Assembly: GCA_902801765.1 (NCBI GenBank)
Contig: CADCJO010000011.1
Span: forward strand, 1 to 61,879
DNA: 61,879 bases
Direction of reading: 5' to 3'
DNA from: an uncultured Eubacteriales bacterium
GTDB lineage: Bacteria > Bacillota > Clostridia > Christensenellales > Aristaeellaceae
The notes beneath the pieces were generated by a model that did no database searches, had not been told where the DNA came from, and saw nothing but the letters and a program-made list of their open reading frames with translations. Position 1 is the first letter of the stretch, and every line of letters begins with the position of its first letter. The position numbers and the translations under genes are program-made. Of this stretch, positions 34,791 through 42,835 are shown in pieces.

Positions 34791-36056
34791 TTAAAGCAGG
34801 ATGTTTTTGATTCCCTCCGCCGCGGTTTCCAGCGGCAGTTCCTTTTCTTCCTTGGTCTGCATATCGCGCAGCTTGACGACGCCGCGCTCGTATTCCTCGC
34901 CGCCGACGAGGACGACGTACTTCGCCCCGATCTTATCGGCGAACTTGAACTGGGCTTTCAGGCTGCGGCCCGCCAAATCGGAATCGGCCTTGACGCCCAA
35001 ATCCCGCAGGGACTGGGCGAAGGTGAAGGCGGGAATCTTCATGTCCGCGCCGAGGTTCGCCACATACACGTCGGTGGTGGAGGGCATATCGGGCAGCAGG
35101 TTTTGATTCTTCAATTCCATCAGAATCCGTTCCGCCCCGATGCCGAAGCCCGCCGCGGGGGTGGCGGGGCCGCCCAGCTGCTCCACCAATCCGTCGTACC
35201 GTCCGCCGCCGCACAGGGCCAGGCCCTCCCGGCCCGCCTGCATGATGATCTCGAACACGGTCTTGGTGTAGTAGTCCAGGCCACGCACGATATGCGGGTC
35301 GATTTCAAAGGGAATCTTCCGGGCGTTCAGCAGCGCCTGGAGCTGTTCAAAGTGCTCCCTGCACTCGTCGCACAGGCAATCCAGGATCACCGGCGCGTCC
35401 TTCACGATGGCCTTGCACTTTTCTTCCTTGCAGTCCAGGATGCGCAGGGGATTTTTCTGGAAGCGCTCCTGGCAGGTGGGGCACATGTCGTGGATGCGCT
35501 CGCCCAGGTAATCTTTCAGCGCCTGGTGATACTTGGGACGGCACTCGGGGCAGCCGATGGAATTGATGTGCACGCACAGATTTTTGAGGCCCAGCCCCTT
35601 CAGGAACCCGAACAGGGTGGAAATCAGTTCCGCTTCCACGGTCGGCTCCTTGCCGCCGAAGCACTCCATGCCGAACTGGTGATGCTCGCGCAGGCGGCCG
35701 CTCTGGGGATTCTCATAGCGGAAAATGGGCGCGTTCAGATAATACACCTTGCAGGGCAGGGTTTCGGCGAACAGATGGTTTTCGATAAAGGAGCGCACGG
35801 CCCCGGCAGTGCCCTCGGGCTTCAGGGTGATGGAGCGGTCGCCCTTGTCCTTGAAGGTATACATTTCCTTCTGCACGATGTCCGTGGTGTCCCCCACGCC
35901 GCGCAGGAACAGTTCGGTGTGCTCAAACACCGGCGTACGGATTTCCCGATACCCGGCCTTCGCCGCCGCTTCCCGTTCCTTTTGTTCGATCCACTGCCAC
36001 AGATACGCGTCCTGGGGGAGCATATCCCGGGTACCCTTGGGCGCTTGCGTCAACAT
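34791..36056 (-). CDS. hisS: Histidine-tRNA ligase
   Basis: A 421-residue class II synthetase. The start is ATG 36056, with a GAGGAGGGA just before it. Catalytic motifs are PKGTRDMLP at the N-terminus, motif 2 around FRYENPQSGRLREHHQFGMECFG (residues about 110-132), the histidine-specific motifs around RGLDYYTKTVFEI and GGGRYDGLVEQLG, and motif 3 GFGIGAER. The C-terminal anticodon domain is complete. The gene has its own consensus promoter and a short leader with a terminator-like hairpin. Confidence 0.95.
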   Translation of the reverse strand: MLTQAPKGTRDMLPQDAYLWQWIEQKEREAAAKAGYREIRTPVFEHTELFLRGVGDTTDIVQKEMYTFKDKGDRSITLKPEGTAGAVRSFIENHLFAETLPCKVYYLNAPIFRYENPQSGRLREHHQFGMECFGGKEPTVEAELISTLFGFLKGLGLKNLCVHINSIGCPECRPKYHQALKDYLGERIHDMCPTCQERFQKNPLRILDCKEEKCKAIVKDAPVILDCLCDECREHFEQLQALLNARKIPFEIDPHIVRGLDYYTKTVFEIIMQAGREGLALCGGGRYDGLVEQLGGPATPAAGFGIGAERILMELKNQNLLPDMPSTTDVYVANLGADMKIPAFTFAQSLRDLGVKADSDLAGRSLKAQFKFADKIGAKYVVLVGGEEYERGVVKLRDMQTKEEKELPLETAAEGIKNILL

Positions 36057-36068
36057 ACAATCCCTCCT

Positions 36069-36102
36069 CAAAAAAAGCACGCCCATGCCATGCGCATGGG
36101 CG
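36069..36102 (-). promoter_or_regulatory. Attenuator-like terminator in the hisS leader
   Basis: On the complement CGCCCATG pairs with CATGGGCG around a 7-base loop, followed within four bases by TTTTTTT. This lies between the hisS promoter and the hisS ribosome site, so it can only act on hisS itself. The leader (about 75 nt) is too short for a T-box. Confidence 0.65.
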
Positions 36103-36137
36103 GAATCTGTACCGTACTTGCCCGGATAGGCATAACC

Positions 36138-36166
36138 ATTATAAAAGGAAAAGCCTGATCTGTCAA
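36138..36166 (-). promoter_or_regulatory. Consensus promoter of hisS
   Basis: On the complement TTGACA (36161-36166), 17 bases and TATAAT (36138-36143) form a perfect sigma-A promoter. Transcription should start near 36131. Confidence 0.9.
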
Positions 36167-36188
36167 CAAAAAATGGCATTTTCATCGG

Positions 36189-36950
36189 TCAGCCCGAAAC
36201 CGTTTCCAGCCGGGCGATGTGGCCCGTCATAGCCTCGCAGAAGGCAGGCAGCAGGGCGGGGCGCTCCTCGGGCGGGTAGCCCAGGAAATCCTTGCAGTCC
36301 GTCACCGCGGCCTTCACCGCCAGCTGTAAATCCTCCAATTGCATCATCAATAAATCCCGCTGCACTTTCAGCCGGTCGCTTTCTGTCTGATCGCTCCGGG
36401 ACGCCCGTCGCAGCAGGCCGTGCATGCCGTTCAGGATGGACAGCGCGTCCGGGTCGTTTGTTTCCGGCGCGGGGGCCGGGGCGATTTCCTGAATCGTGAC
36501 CGTCATATCGGGGCAGGGCTGGCCCGCGTCCTTTAATTCCTGGCAAATCTGTTCGATCAGGTCGGGCCGCTTGCGAAGCAAAGCGCGGTATTTATTCTGA
36601 TACCGCAGCATCAACGTTTTATCGCCGTGGGACAAGTCCATTACCGACGCGCGCACCGACTGGCCCTGGCCCTTCGCCGCCAGCACGTGGCGCAGCAAAT
36701 CATGAATTTCTTCATCGGTAAAGGTTTCAAACGGAGCGGCGCGCTTGCAGTCCTCCCCCTCTTGGTCCCGAAGCTGCATATAATAATAATTCCGCACGCT
36801 GTTGGGCTTGCGGCCCAGGGTTTCCCCCATCCGCTCAAACACCACGCGCAGCGGCGCGCCGGTCTGCGCCGCCTGTTTGACTTCGTTCCGCAGTAAATCC
36901 GCTTCCTCCCGCGTCCAGCCGTTATGGGTCATATGCATGGTCTGTTCCAT
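36189..36950 (-). CDS. Myb/SANT-like DNA-binding protein
   Basis: A 253-residue protein. The start is ATG 36950, with a GGAGG seven bases before it. The N-terminal WTREEADLLRNEVKQAAQTG followed by GRKPNSVRNYYY resembles the Myb/SANT-like helix-turn-helix of RsfA-type regulators. A second similar segment (about 72-135) may be another helical DNA-binding unit. The C-terminal part (about 175-253) is a helical, possibly coiled-coil, region. No regulated target is evident. It lies upstream of the hisS promoter and is transcribed separately. Confidence 0.65.
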   Translation of the reverse strand: MEQTMHMTHNGWTREEADLLRNEVKQAAQTGAPLRVVFERMGETLGRKPNSVRNYYYMQLRDQEGEDCKRAAPFETFTDEEIHDLLRHVLAAKGQGQSVRASVMDLSHGDKTLMLRYQNKYRALLRKRPDLIEQICQELKDAGQPCPDMTVTIQEIAPAPAPETNDPDALSILNGMHGLLRRASRSDQTESDRLKVQRDLLMMQLEDLQLAVKAAVTDCKDFLGYPPEERPALLPAFCEAMTGHIARLETVSG

Positions 36951-37026
36951 GAAAAAACCTCCGCGATGTTATTTCCTTCCATAGTATGCGCGGAGGAGAG
37001 AATAAATATGCGTAGGATCAAAAGAC

Positions 37027-37503
37027 TTATTTCCAGCCAGCGCCTAAAGCGGCGGCGGTTTTGTCCGCGTCGGGGGATACGGACAGCACCAGATACGCGC
37101 CGTTTTCCATCACCCGGGCGTTTTCCAGCTTCACCACCTGGTCGGGCTGATAGTCGCGGTAAACAGTGATCTGCTCCTTCCGGTAATCCTCCAGCGCTTT
37201 CTTCGCTTCCGCCTGGTTCACTCCGGCTTTCACCTTCACCACGCAGATCATTTCCGGCGTGGCTCGGGTGTTGTCCATCCGCAGGCAGAAGTCCTCCAGG
37301 CTGTCCGCCTCCACCATCAAATGCTTTTCCAGATACTTGGCGTTGGCGTCTGCCAGCTCCTGAAACCCGGCGGAGGCGGCGATGGCGTCCGCCCACTCCG
37401 CGCAGGTTTTGGGCGCGGCTTCCTCGGCCTTTTTTTCCGCCGCGCAGCCGCACAGCAGGCATACCAGCAGCAAAGCCATCAAAAGCAGCTTTCCGTTCTT
37501 CAT
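37027..37503 (-). CDS. DUF4358-type lipoprotein
   Basis: A 158-residue protein starting at ATG 37503. The signal peptide ends in LLCGC, a good lipobox, so it should be attached to the outer face of the membrane. The mature part is one small alpha/beta domain resembling DUF4358. Its order behind MBOAT, DHHW and SGNH genes is a recurring Clostridial arrangement, and it is probably an accessory of the acylation machinery. It is 22 bp downstream of the SGNH gene. Confidence 0.7.
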   Translation of the reverse strand: MKNGKLLLMALLLVCLLCGCAAEKKAEEAAPKTCAEWADAIAASAGFQELADANAKYLEKHLMVEADSLEDFCLRMDNTRATPEMICVVKVKAGVNQAEAKKALEDYRKEQITVYRDYQPDQVVKLENARVMENGAYLVLSVSPDADKTAAALGAGWK

Positions 37504-37525
37504 TGTTTCTTCCTTCTTTCGCTTC

Positions 37526-38278
37526 TTATTCCACGGCCACGGTGTGGGTGCGCACCATTTCTTCAATCAGCTTCGACCCCTCCAGCTTCAAGTGAAACCC
37601 GTCGGGCGCGGCGAGGTCCTCCCGCAGGTATCCGTCCTTGTCGGCCAGCAACGTGAAGGCGTCCAGGAAATACAATTGCTTTTCCTCCGCCAGTTCCAAC
37701 AGCCCTTCCCGGAATTTCCAATAGCGCTGAATGTCCAGCCGATCTTTTCTGACCCGCGCCCGGTTGGGCGACGTGGGACACAGAACGTAAAAGATCGTAT
37801 CCGGATACTCCTGAATCATCCGGTCCATCATCACCTGATAATCGTTCAAGGTGCCCTTATAACTCTTATGATCCAAGGCATTGCTGCCCAGCAGGATGAA
37901 GATTTTCTTGTGAGGATACTCATTGATCATATCATAGGCGGTCACCCAGCGGTCATCCTTTTTGCGGATGAACAGCTTTTTGTCCATGGAGATGGGGCTC
38001 ATGCCGATGAGGGTGACGAAGTTGGCTGTGGGGAACAAATCGAGCATTTCGATATTTTCCATGATGGAATCCCCCAGGAACAAAACGTCCTCGAAATATT
38101 CGTCCCCGGTCGGCTCATGCTCCGGCGGGAAGGGCGGCGGCACCTGCGGATTGAACCAGGCGGCGCTTTCCTCCGCGCAGGCGGATACCGCCAGGCACAC
38201 AAGCAGCAGACAAATTATAATCCGCCCAGCAAGGCCAGATTGCGGCTGGAAGCCAGAGAAGACAGGCCGCTGACGCAT
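37526..38278 (-). CDS. SGNH/GDSL-family lipoprotein hydrolase
   Basis: A 250-residue protein with a signal peptide ending in AVSAC (a lipobox). The catalytic blocks of SGNH enzymes are present: FLGDSI (Ser), GSNALD (Asn) and DGFH (Asp-His) near the C-terminus. Such enzymes transfer or remove acyl groups on surface glycans. The start codon lies 64 bp inside the end of the DHHW gene in another frame, with a GAGGTGAT ribosome site, so the two are overlapping genes. Confidence 0.8.
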   Translation of the reverse strand: MRQRPVFSGFQPQSGLAGRIIICLLLVCLAVSACAEESAAWFNPQVPPPFPPEHEPTGDEYFEDVLFLGDSIMENIEMLDLFPTANFVTLIGMSPISMDKKLFIRKKDDRWVTAYDMINEYPHKKIFILLGSNALDHKSYKGTLNDYQVMMDRMIQEYPDTIFYVLCPTSPNRARVRKDRLDIQRYWKFREGLLELAEEKQLYFLDAFTLLADKDGYLREDLAAPDGFHLKLEGSKLIEEMVRTHTVAVE

Positions 38279-39303
38279 AGGATCACCTCACAGTTGCAGT
38301 TGTTAACTTCCTCCACCACATTGCCGGCGTAGTACCGTGGGTCGATGGCCACGATGCGATGATAGTGGCGGGCCAGCAGCGGCAGCAGGGCATTGGCGAA
38401 GGAGTCCTTGATCACAAAGAGGGTACCGTCGTTTTGATTGTCGTTGATCAGCTCCATCAGGCCGTGATTGCTGTACAGCAGGGCAGCATAGCGGTCACGC
38501 TTCTGCAGCTGGCTTGTATCGACCAGGCCGCACTTTTCTTCCCCATCGGCGATCAAGCGGATGCCAGTTACATCGGCAAAGCAGAAATCATCGGGCTTTT
38601 GCCAGGGCAAGGGACACCGGGCATAGAAGCTGCCAAAGAAGGGGAGCGTTTCCGTCAGCGCATCCACCGGCAGCGCGTTCAGGCCTAAAGCCTGGCACAC
38701 GATCTGATACCCCACCTGCGTTCCGCCCATGTTCCAATGGTGGTCGGTGTGGTAATACAGCTCCCCGCAGCCCCGCACATCGCAAAGCGAATTGATCAGC
38801 GGAAGCAGCTTGGTTTCCTCCCCCGCCGCGTTCAGCAAGGCGCTTTCATCGGCGACAGGCGCATGGTTGGGAACAGCTTCGGGATAGATCACCGCGGCGG
38901 AGGGAATGGCAAGCAGGTACGTGGGCACGCCGGTCTGCTCAGACAGGCCGCGCAGCGCGGCGGCGTTCAGGCGCACATTGCGCTCGCTGTAACCGTCTGT
39001 GCGGTCAAACATTCTGCCGTCCTGGCCCAGCAGCACCCCGTCCATGAGGCGCCGTCCCGTGACCGCTTCCATCGTCATGTACAGCGAAACGAAGGCGTCC
39101 CGCAGGGGGATCTGGTCGGCGGCGAAGGCTTCAAAGCGGTCGGCCCACCGACCGTTTGTCAGGGAAGAAACAGACACTTCCGGCGCATGAGCCAGCACCC
39201 GGTTTTCCATTTCGCTGAATTCCCGCCGGGGCAGCAGCCATTGACCCGCCAGCAGCAAAAGCAGCAGCGCCATGGAAACAACGAACAGAGGCGATTTTTT
39301 CAT
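38215..39303 (-). CDS. DHHW-family (AlgJ/AlgX-like) exported protein
   Basis: A 362-residue protein. The start is ATG 39303, with AAGGAGG at 39313-39319 overlapping the MBOAT stop. One N-terminal membrane segment (about 5-22) anchors it outside. The DHHW motif is at YYHTDHHWN, with a catalytic Ser expected in the VIKDSFANALLPLLA segment. In alginate-type systems this kind of protein accepts acyl groups from an MBOAT channel and passes them to a polysaccharide. Its gene overlaps the SGNH gene. Confidence 0.85.
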   Translation of the reverse strand: MKKSPLFVVSMALLLLLLAGQWLLPRREFSEMENRVLAHAPEVSVSSLTNGRWADRFEAFAADQIPLRDAFVSLYMTMEAVTGRRLMDGVLLGQDGRMFDRTDGYSERNVRLNAAALRGLSEQTGVPTYLLAIPSAAVIYPEAVPNHAPVADESALLNAAGEETKLLPLINSLCDVRGCGELYYHTDHHWNMGGTQVGYQIVCQALGLNALPVDALTETLPFFGSFYARCPLPWQKPDDFCFADVTGIRLIADGEEKCGLVDTSQLQKRDRYAALLYSNHGLMELINDNQNDGTLFVIKDSFANALLPLLARHYHRIVAIDPRYYAGNVVEEVNNCNCEVILCVSGLSSLASSRNLALLGGL

Positions 39304-39317
39304 TCCCATCCGCCTCC

Positions 39318-40673
39318 TTAAAACCTGAAATAGAGGAAGGGGTTGTAGGAGCTTTTTGTCAGCGCGGCCAGGCTGAGCAGCAGCAGTGCCAGCATCACCG
39401 CGAAGCGAAGCCATGTAAACCGCTTCACCAGCTTTTTCGCGCCGTTCGCCAGGACGGGTACGCAGCAAAGCACCGCGGCGCACAGCACCGGCGCCATTTC
39501 CCGCAGCCAGAACAGCGCGTGGCCTTCCGAACGAATCGTGACCAGGCTTTGCAGCATGGGCAGAATGTGCTCCGCCCCATTGGCGCTGAACATCATCCAG
39601 CCGATGCCGACGCTGAAATACATCGTCAGCCGTCGCAGGAACCCCGGCGCTTTCAGCCGTTCCAGCAGGTATTTATCCAGAACAAGCATCACGAAGTACC
39701 ACAGGCCCCACAGGATAAATTCCCAGCTGGCCCCGTGCCAGAAGCCCGTCAGCGACCAGACCGTCAGCATATTCAGGATGGTTCTGGCCGTGCCGCGCCG
39801 GTTGCCGCCCAGAGGGATATACACATAATCCCGGAACCAGCCGCTCAGCGTGATGTGCCAGCGCCGCCAGAAATCCGTCACGGAGGCGGCGGCGTAAGGA
39901 TGGTTGAAATTGCGCGGGAAGGAAAAGCCCAGCATCCGGCCCATGCCCACCGCCATGACGGAATAGCCCAGAAAGTCAAAGTAGATTTGCAGGCTGTAAC
40001 ACAGCATGTACAGCCAGGCGCAGACCGTGTCCCGCTCCATCAGGCCGCGCATTTCCTCCGCGAACGCGCCTAAGGGATTCGCCAACAGCACCTTCGCCGC
40101 CAGCCCGCCGATAAACAGCGCCATGCCTGTTTCCAGGGCTTTGTGCGCCGGTCTGCGTTTTTCATGCAGGGCGTGGGACAAATCGGAATACCGCACGATC
40201 GGCCCGGCAATGAGCTGGGGAAACATGAACAGGAACGTGCCGAAGGCGAACAGGTTCCGTTCGCATTTCGTCTGTTTCCGGTACACATCCACCAGATAGC
40301 CCGTGGCTTGGAAGGTAAAGAAGCTGATGCCCAGCGGCAGGGACTGTCCAATCGTCACGTTCATACGAATCAGCGAAGCAAAGAAGCCCATATACTTGAA
40401 CAGGAACAGGCTGCCCATATTCGCCAGCACACCCAACGCAAGAACCAGTTTTCTTACGCTCTGCTTTTCCGCTTTTTCCAAAATTAGCCCGCAGCCCCAG
40501 TCCATGAGCAGCAGGCCGAAAAACAGCGGCACGAATCGGGCGTCGCCCCAGGCATAAAAAAACAGGCTGGCAAAAAACAGAAACGGATTTTGCAGCCATT
40601 TGGGCAAAAACAGATGAATCAGTACGACAGGAGGCAAAAAGTAGAGCAGGAAAGAAAGGCTTGAAAACAGCAT
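39318..40673 (-). CDS. MBOAT-family O-acyltransferase (AlgI/DltB-like)
   Basis: A 451-residue membrane protein with about ten or more helices, starting at ATG 40673 behind GGAGGAA. The hallmark histidine is in LTGFWHGASWEFILWG. The family moves acyl groups across the membrane to extracellular acceptors. It leads a four-gene cassette with DHHW, SGNH and DUF4358 proteins. A fully consensus promoter lies directly upstream. Confidence 0.93.
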   Translation of the reverse strand: MLFSSLSFLLYFLPPVVLIHLFLPKWLQNPFLFFASLFFYAWGDARFVPLFFGLLLMDWGCGLILEKAEKQSVRKLVLALGVLANMGSLFLFKYMGFFASLIRMNVTIGQSLPLGISFFTFQATGYLVDVYRKQTKCERNLFAFGTFLFMFPQLIAGPIVRYSDLSHALHEKRRPAHKALETGMALFIGGLAAKVLLANPLGAFAEEMRGLMERDTVCAWLYMLCYSLQIYFDFLGYSVMAVGMGRMLGFSFPRNFNHPYAAASVTDFWRRWHITLSGWFRDYVYIPLGGNRRGTARTILNMLTVWSLTGFWHGASWEFILWGLWYFVMLVLDKYLLERLKAPGFLRRLTMYFSVGIGWMMFSANGAEHILPMLQSLVTIRSEGHALFWLREMAPVLCAAVLCCVPVLANGAKKLVKRFTWLRFAVMLALLLLSLAALTKSSYNPFLYFRF

Positions 40674-40708
40674 GCCTGTTCCTCCTCCCATTTCTTCTGA
40701 ATGTGTGA

Positions 40709-40737
40709 ATTATACCGTGGATTGCTTTTCCTGTCAA
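40709..40737 (-). promoter_or_regulatory. Consensus promoter of the MBOAT cassette
   Basis: On the complement TTGACA (40732-40737), 17 bases and TATAAT (40709-40714) form a perfect promoter. The -35 box overlaps the stop codon of the upstream ABC ATPase gene. Confidence 0.9.
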
Positions 40738-41300
40738 TCGGAGGGCAGCTCGTCCAGGCGGACGATCCTTGCGCCCATCAATTCCGCTTCCTGCGCGTCA
40801 TGAACGGACAGAAGGATCAGTGGAAATTTGCCCTTGATCCGTCCCGCGATCCTCGCCCGCAGCGCTTCATCCAGGCCTTTAAAGGGCTCGTCCAGCAGCA
40901 GCACGTCGCCGCCAAAAGCCATGGCCCGAGCCAGGGCAACCCGGCGCTGCATCCCGCCGCTCATTTCCCGGGGCAGCTGATTCCCGTCTGGGATCTCCAT
41001 CTGGTTCAGCCAGTGCTTCGCTGTGTTGGCATCGCTGACCAGCTCCACATTCTTTTGAGCGCTGACCCAGGGCAGCAGCCGGTCTTCCTGAAACAGGAAG
41101 GAAATTTTCTTGTTTTCCAGGCCGGAGAGTTCTCCCGCGTCAATCGGCTTCAAACCTGCCAGCACCCGCAGCAGCGTGGTTTTGCCATACCCCGAGGGGG
41201 CCATCAGCGCCACCGCCCCGGAATCGGGCAGGGTCAGGGAGAGATCGTCAAAAACAGTTTTATCCGGGTACTGTACGCGAACATGCGAAAGGCGAATCAT
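40734..41300 (-). CDS. ABC ATPase, nitrate/sulfonate/thiamine-precursor type
   Basis: A short 188-residue ATPase domain. Walker A reads APSGYGKTT, the signature MSGGMQRR and Walker B VLLLDEPFKGLD; the H-loop is LLSVHDAQEA. It lacks any C-terminal regulatory domain, as is usual in SsuB-like subunits. The start overlaps the permease stop (ATGA). No binding-protein gene is adjacent, so the substrate is open. Confidence 0.88.
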   Translation of the reverse strand: MIRLSHVRVQYPDKTVFDDLSLTLPDSGAVALMAPSGYGKTTLLRVLAGLKPIDAGELSGLENKKISFLFQEDRLLPWVSAQKNVELVSDANTAKHWLNQMEIPDGNQLPREMSGGMQRRVALARAMAFGGDVLLLDEPFKGLDEALRARIAGRIKGKFPLILLSVHDAQEAELMGARIVRLDELPSD

Positions 41301-42046
41301 TTATCCACCCCCTTCCGTTTCCGGGCCAGGGCTTTCAGCCCCGCTTCCAGCGCCATGGACAAAAGAATGACCGTCAGCGTCCAGGCGAACAGGTCGGGAT
41401 ACTCCAGATAATTCTTCGCGTCGCTCAGGTGCTTTCCCACGGAATCGGGCGTCAGGGCGATGACCTCCGCTGCGATGCCGCTCTTCCATGCGAAGCCCAG
41501 CCCCGTCATGCACGCCGCCATAAAAGCGGGCCGCACAGACGGGATATACAGATACCGGATTTTTTTCCACCGGGAGAAGCGGTACATCCGGGCCATTTCC
41601 CTGAGATCGCCATCCACCGCGTCCAGCGCTTCCTGGGCCGCCGTCCAGATGATGGGCAGCACCATCAGGAAGGAAATGAACACCGGCACATGCGCCCGTT
41701 TCAGCCACAGCCACACCAGCAGAATAAAGGAGGATACCGGCGTTGCGCGAATCACCGTGCGCAGGGGGGACAGCAGCGTTTCCACGCCCCTGATCCAATG
41801 GCACCCAGCCGCCAGCAGCACCCCGGCGGCAACCGCGAAGCCATACCCCAGCGCGACCCGCAGCAGTGTGAACCCTACGCTGCGCCAGAATTCCGCCGTT
41901 TGGCACAGACGCGCAAAAGCCAGGGCCGTTTCCTTCGGCCCCGGCAAGAGCTTCGGCAGGCCCACGAAAAACGCGATGGCCCACCAAACGCCAATCCAGA
42001 ACGCGCCCACCAGCGCCCGACGCAGAAAAAGCTTCATTTGCTTCAT
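41297..42046 (-). CDS. ABC permease, SsuC/TauC type
   Basis: A 249-residue inner-membrane protein with about six helices. The cytoplasmic EAA-like loop is DLREMARMYRFSRWKKIRYL followed by IPSVRPAF. It overlaps the HAD gene by 4 bp upstream and the ATPase by 4 bp downstream. The missing periplasmic-type binding protein may be encoded elsewhere. Confidence 0.88.
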   Translation of the reverse strand: MKQMKLFLRRALVGAFWIGVWWAIAFFVGLPKLLPGPKETALAFARLCQTAEFWRSVGFTLLRVALGYGFAVAAGVLLAAGCHWIRGVETLLSPLRTVIRATPVSSFILLVWLWLKRAHVPVFISFLMVLPIIWTAAQEALDAVDGDLREMARMYRFSRWKKIRYLYIPSVRPAFMAACMTGLGFAWKSGIAAEVIALTPDSVGKHLSDAKNYLEYPDLFAWTLTVILLSMALEAGLKALARKRKGVDK

Positions 42047-42834
42047 AGATAAGAAATCATATCGGCCAGCCGCCCGAAGGTCAGTCCCGGCTTGATGGGC
42101 GATTCCGCCGCCATCTGGGCCGTGGTTTCGCCGCTCATTACCAGGATGGACAGCATCCCGAAATTCACGCCCGTGGCGATGTCGGTATACAGCCGATCCC
42201 CCACCATGGCCATTTCTTCTTTTTTCAGGCCCGTTACCCGCAGCGTTTCTTCCACGATGCCGCTGTTGGGCTTGCCGATGATCACGTCCGGTTCCCGGCC
42301 TGTGCTGGCCTTCACATAGGCAATGGTGGCCCCAATGTCGGGGATGAAGCCTGTTTCCGTGGGGCAGTTGAAATCCGGATGGGTGGCGATATAGGGCAGC
42401 CCGGCGCGCACATGGTCGCAGAGCATCGTCATCTTTTTGTAGTCCAATTCGGTGTCAAAGGCGATCAGCACATAGTCGGGGTGCTCCTGATCGATCTGGA
42501 CGCCCAGGGCTTCCATCTCTTTTGTTTCGATCTGATTTGCCAGCAGGAACGCTTTCTTCCCCGGGAAACGGTTGGTTACATAGCGGGCCGTTGCCTGGCC
42601 GCTGGTGAGCACGTTGCGGAATTCCTCCGGCACCCCCATCCGCGCCAGCTTCTGCTTGTAGAACTCCGCCGACTTGGAGGAATTGTTGGTCAGGAACAAG
42701 CACTGCCGCCCGGTGTCATGCAGCGCTTGCAGATAATCCAGGGAACCGTCGATCAGTTGATTGCCCAGGTAAAAGGTGCCATCCATATCCAGCAGAAAAC
42801 AGCGAATGCCGGATAACCGTTCCCGAATGTCCAT
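42043..42834 (-). CDS. HAD-IIA family phosphatase (NagD-like)
   Basis: A 263-residue HAD phosphatase. The nucleophile motif DMDGT has D16 and D18; a TNNSSKS segment is motif II, and GKPNSGIVEETLR and MVGDRLYTDI are motifs III and IV. Subfamily members dephosphorylate small phosphorylated metabolites. Its overlap with an ABC permease suggests that phosphatase and importer serve one pathway. It is co-directional with truB and only 1 bp downstream of it. Confidence 0.9.
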   Translation of the reverse strand: MDIRERLSGIRCFLLDMDGTFYLGNQLIDGSLDYLQALHDTGRQCLFLTNNSSKSAEFYKQKLARMGVPEEFRNVLTSGQATARYVTNRFPGKKAFLLANQIETKEMEALGVQIDQEHPDYVLIAFDTELDYKKMTMLCDHVRAGLPYIATHPDFNCPTETGFIPDIGATIAYVKASTGREPDVIIGKPNSGIVEETLRVTGLKKEEMAMVGDRLYTDIATGVNFGMLSILVMSGETTAQMAAESPIKPGLTFGRLADMISYL

Positions 42835-42835
42835 C

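Noticed and set aside
34671-34791. A 40-residue N-terminal extension of AspRS
   Set aside because: It translates the GGGGGAAACC hairpin, whereas AAGGAG precedes the ATG at 34671 and the shorter form begins at the usual AspRS N-terminus.
36057-36131. A T-box in the hisS leader
   Set aside because: The leader is only about 75 nt and has no GGTGGTACCGCG-type sequence.
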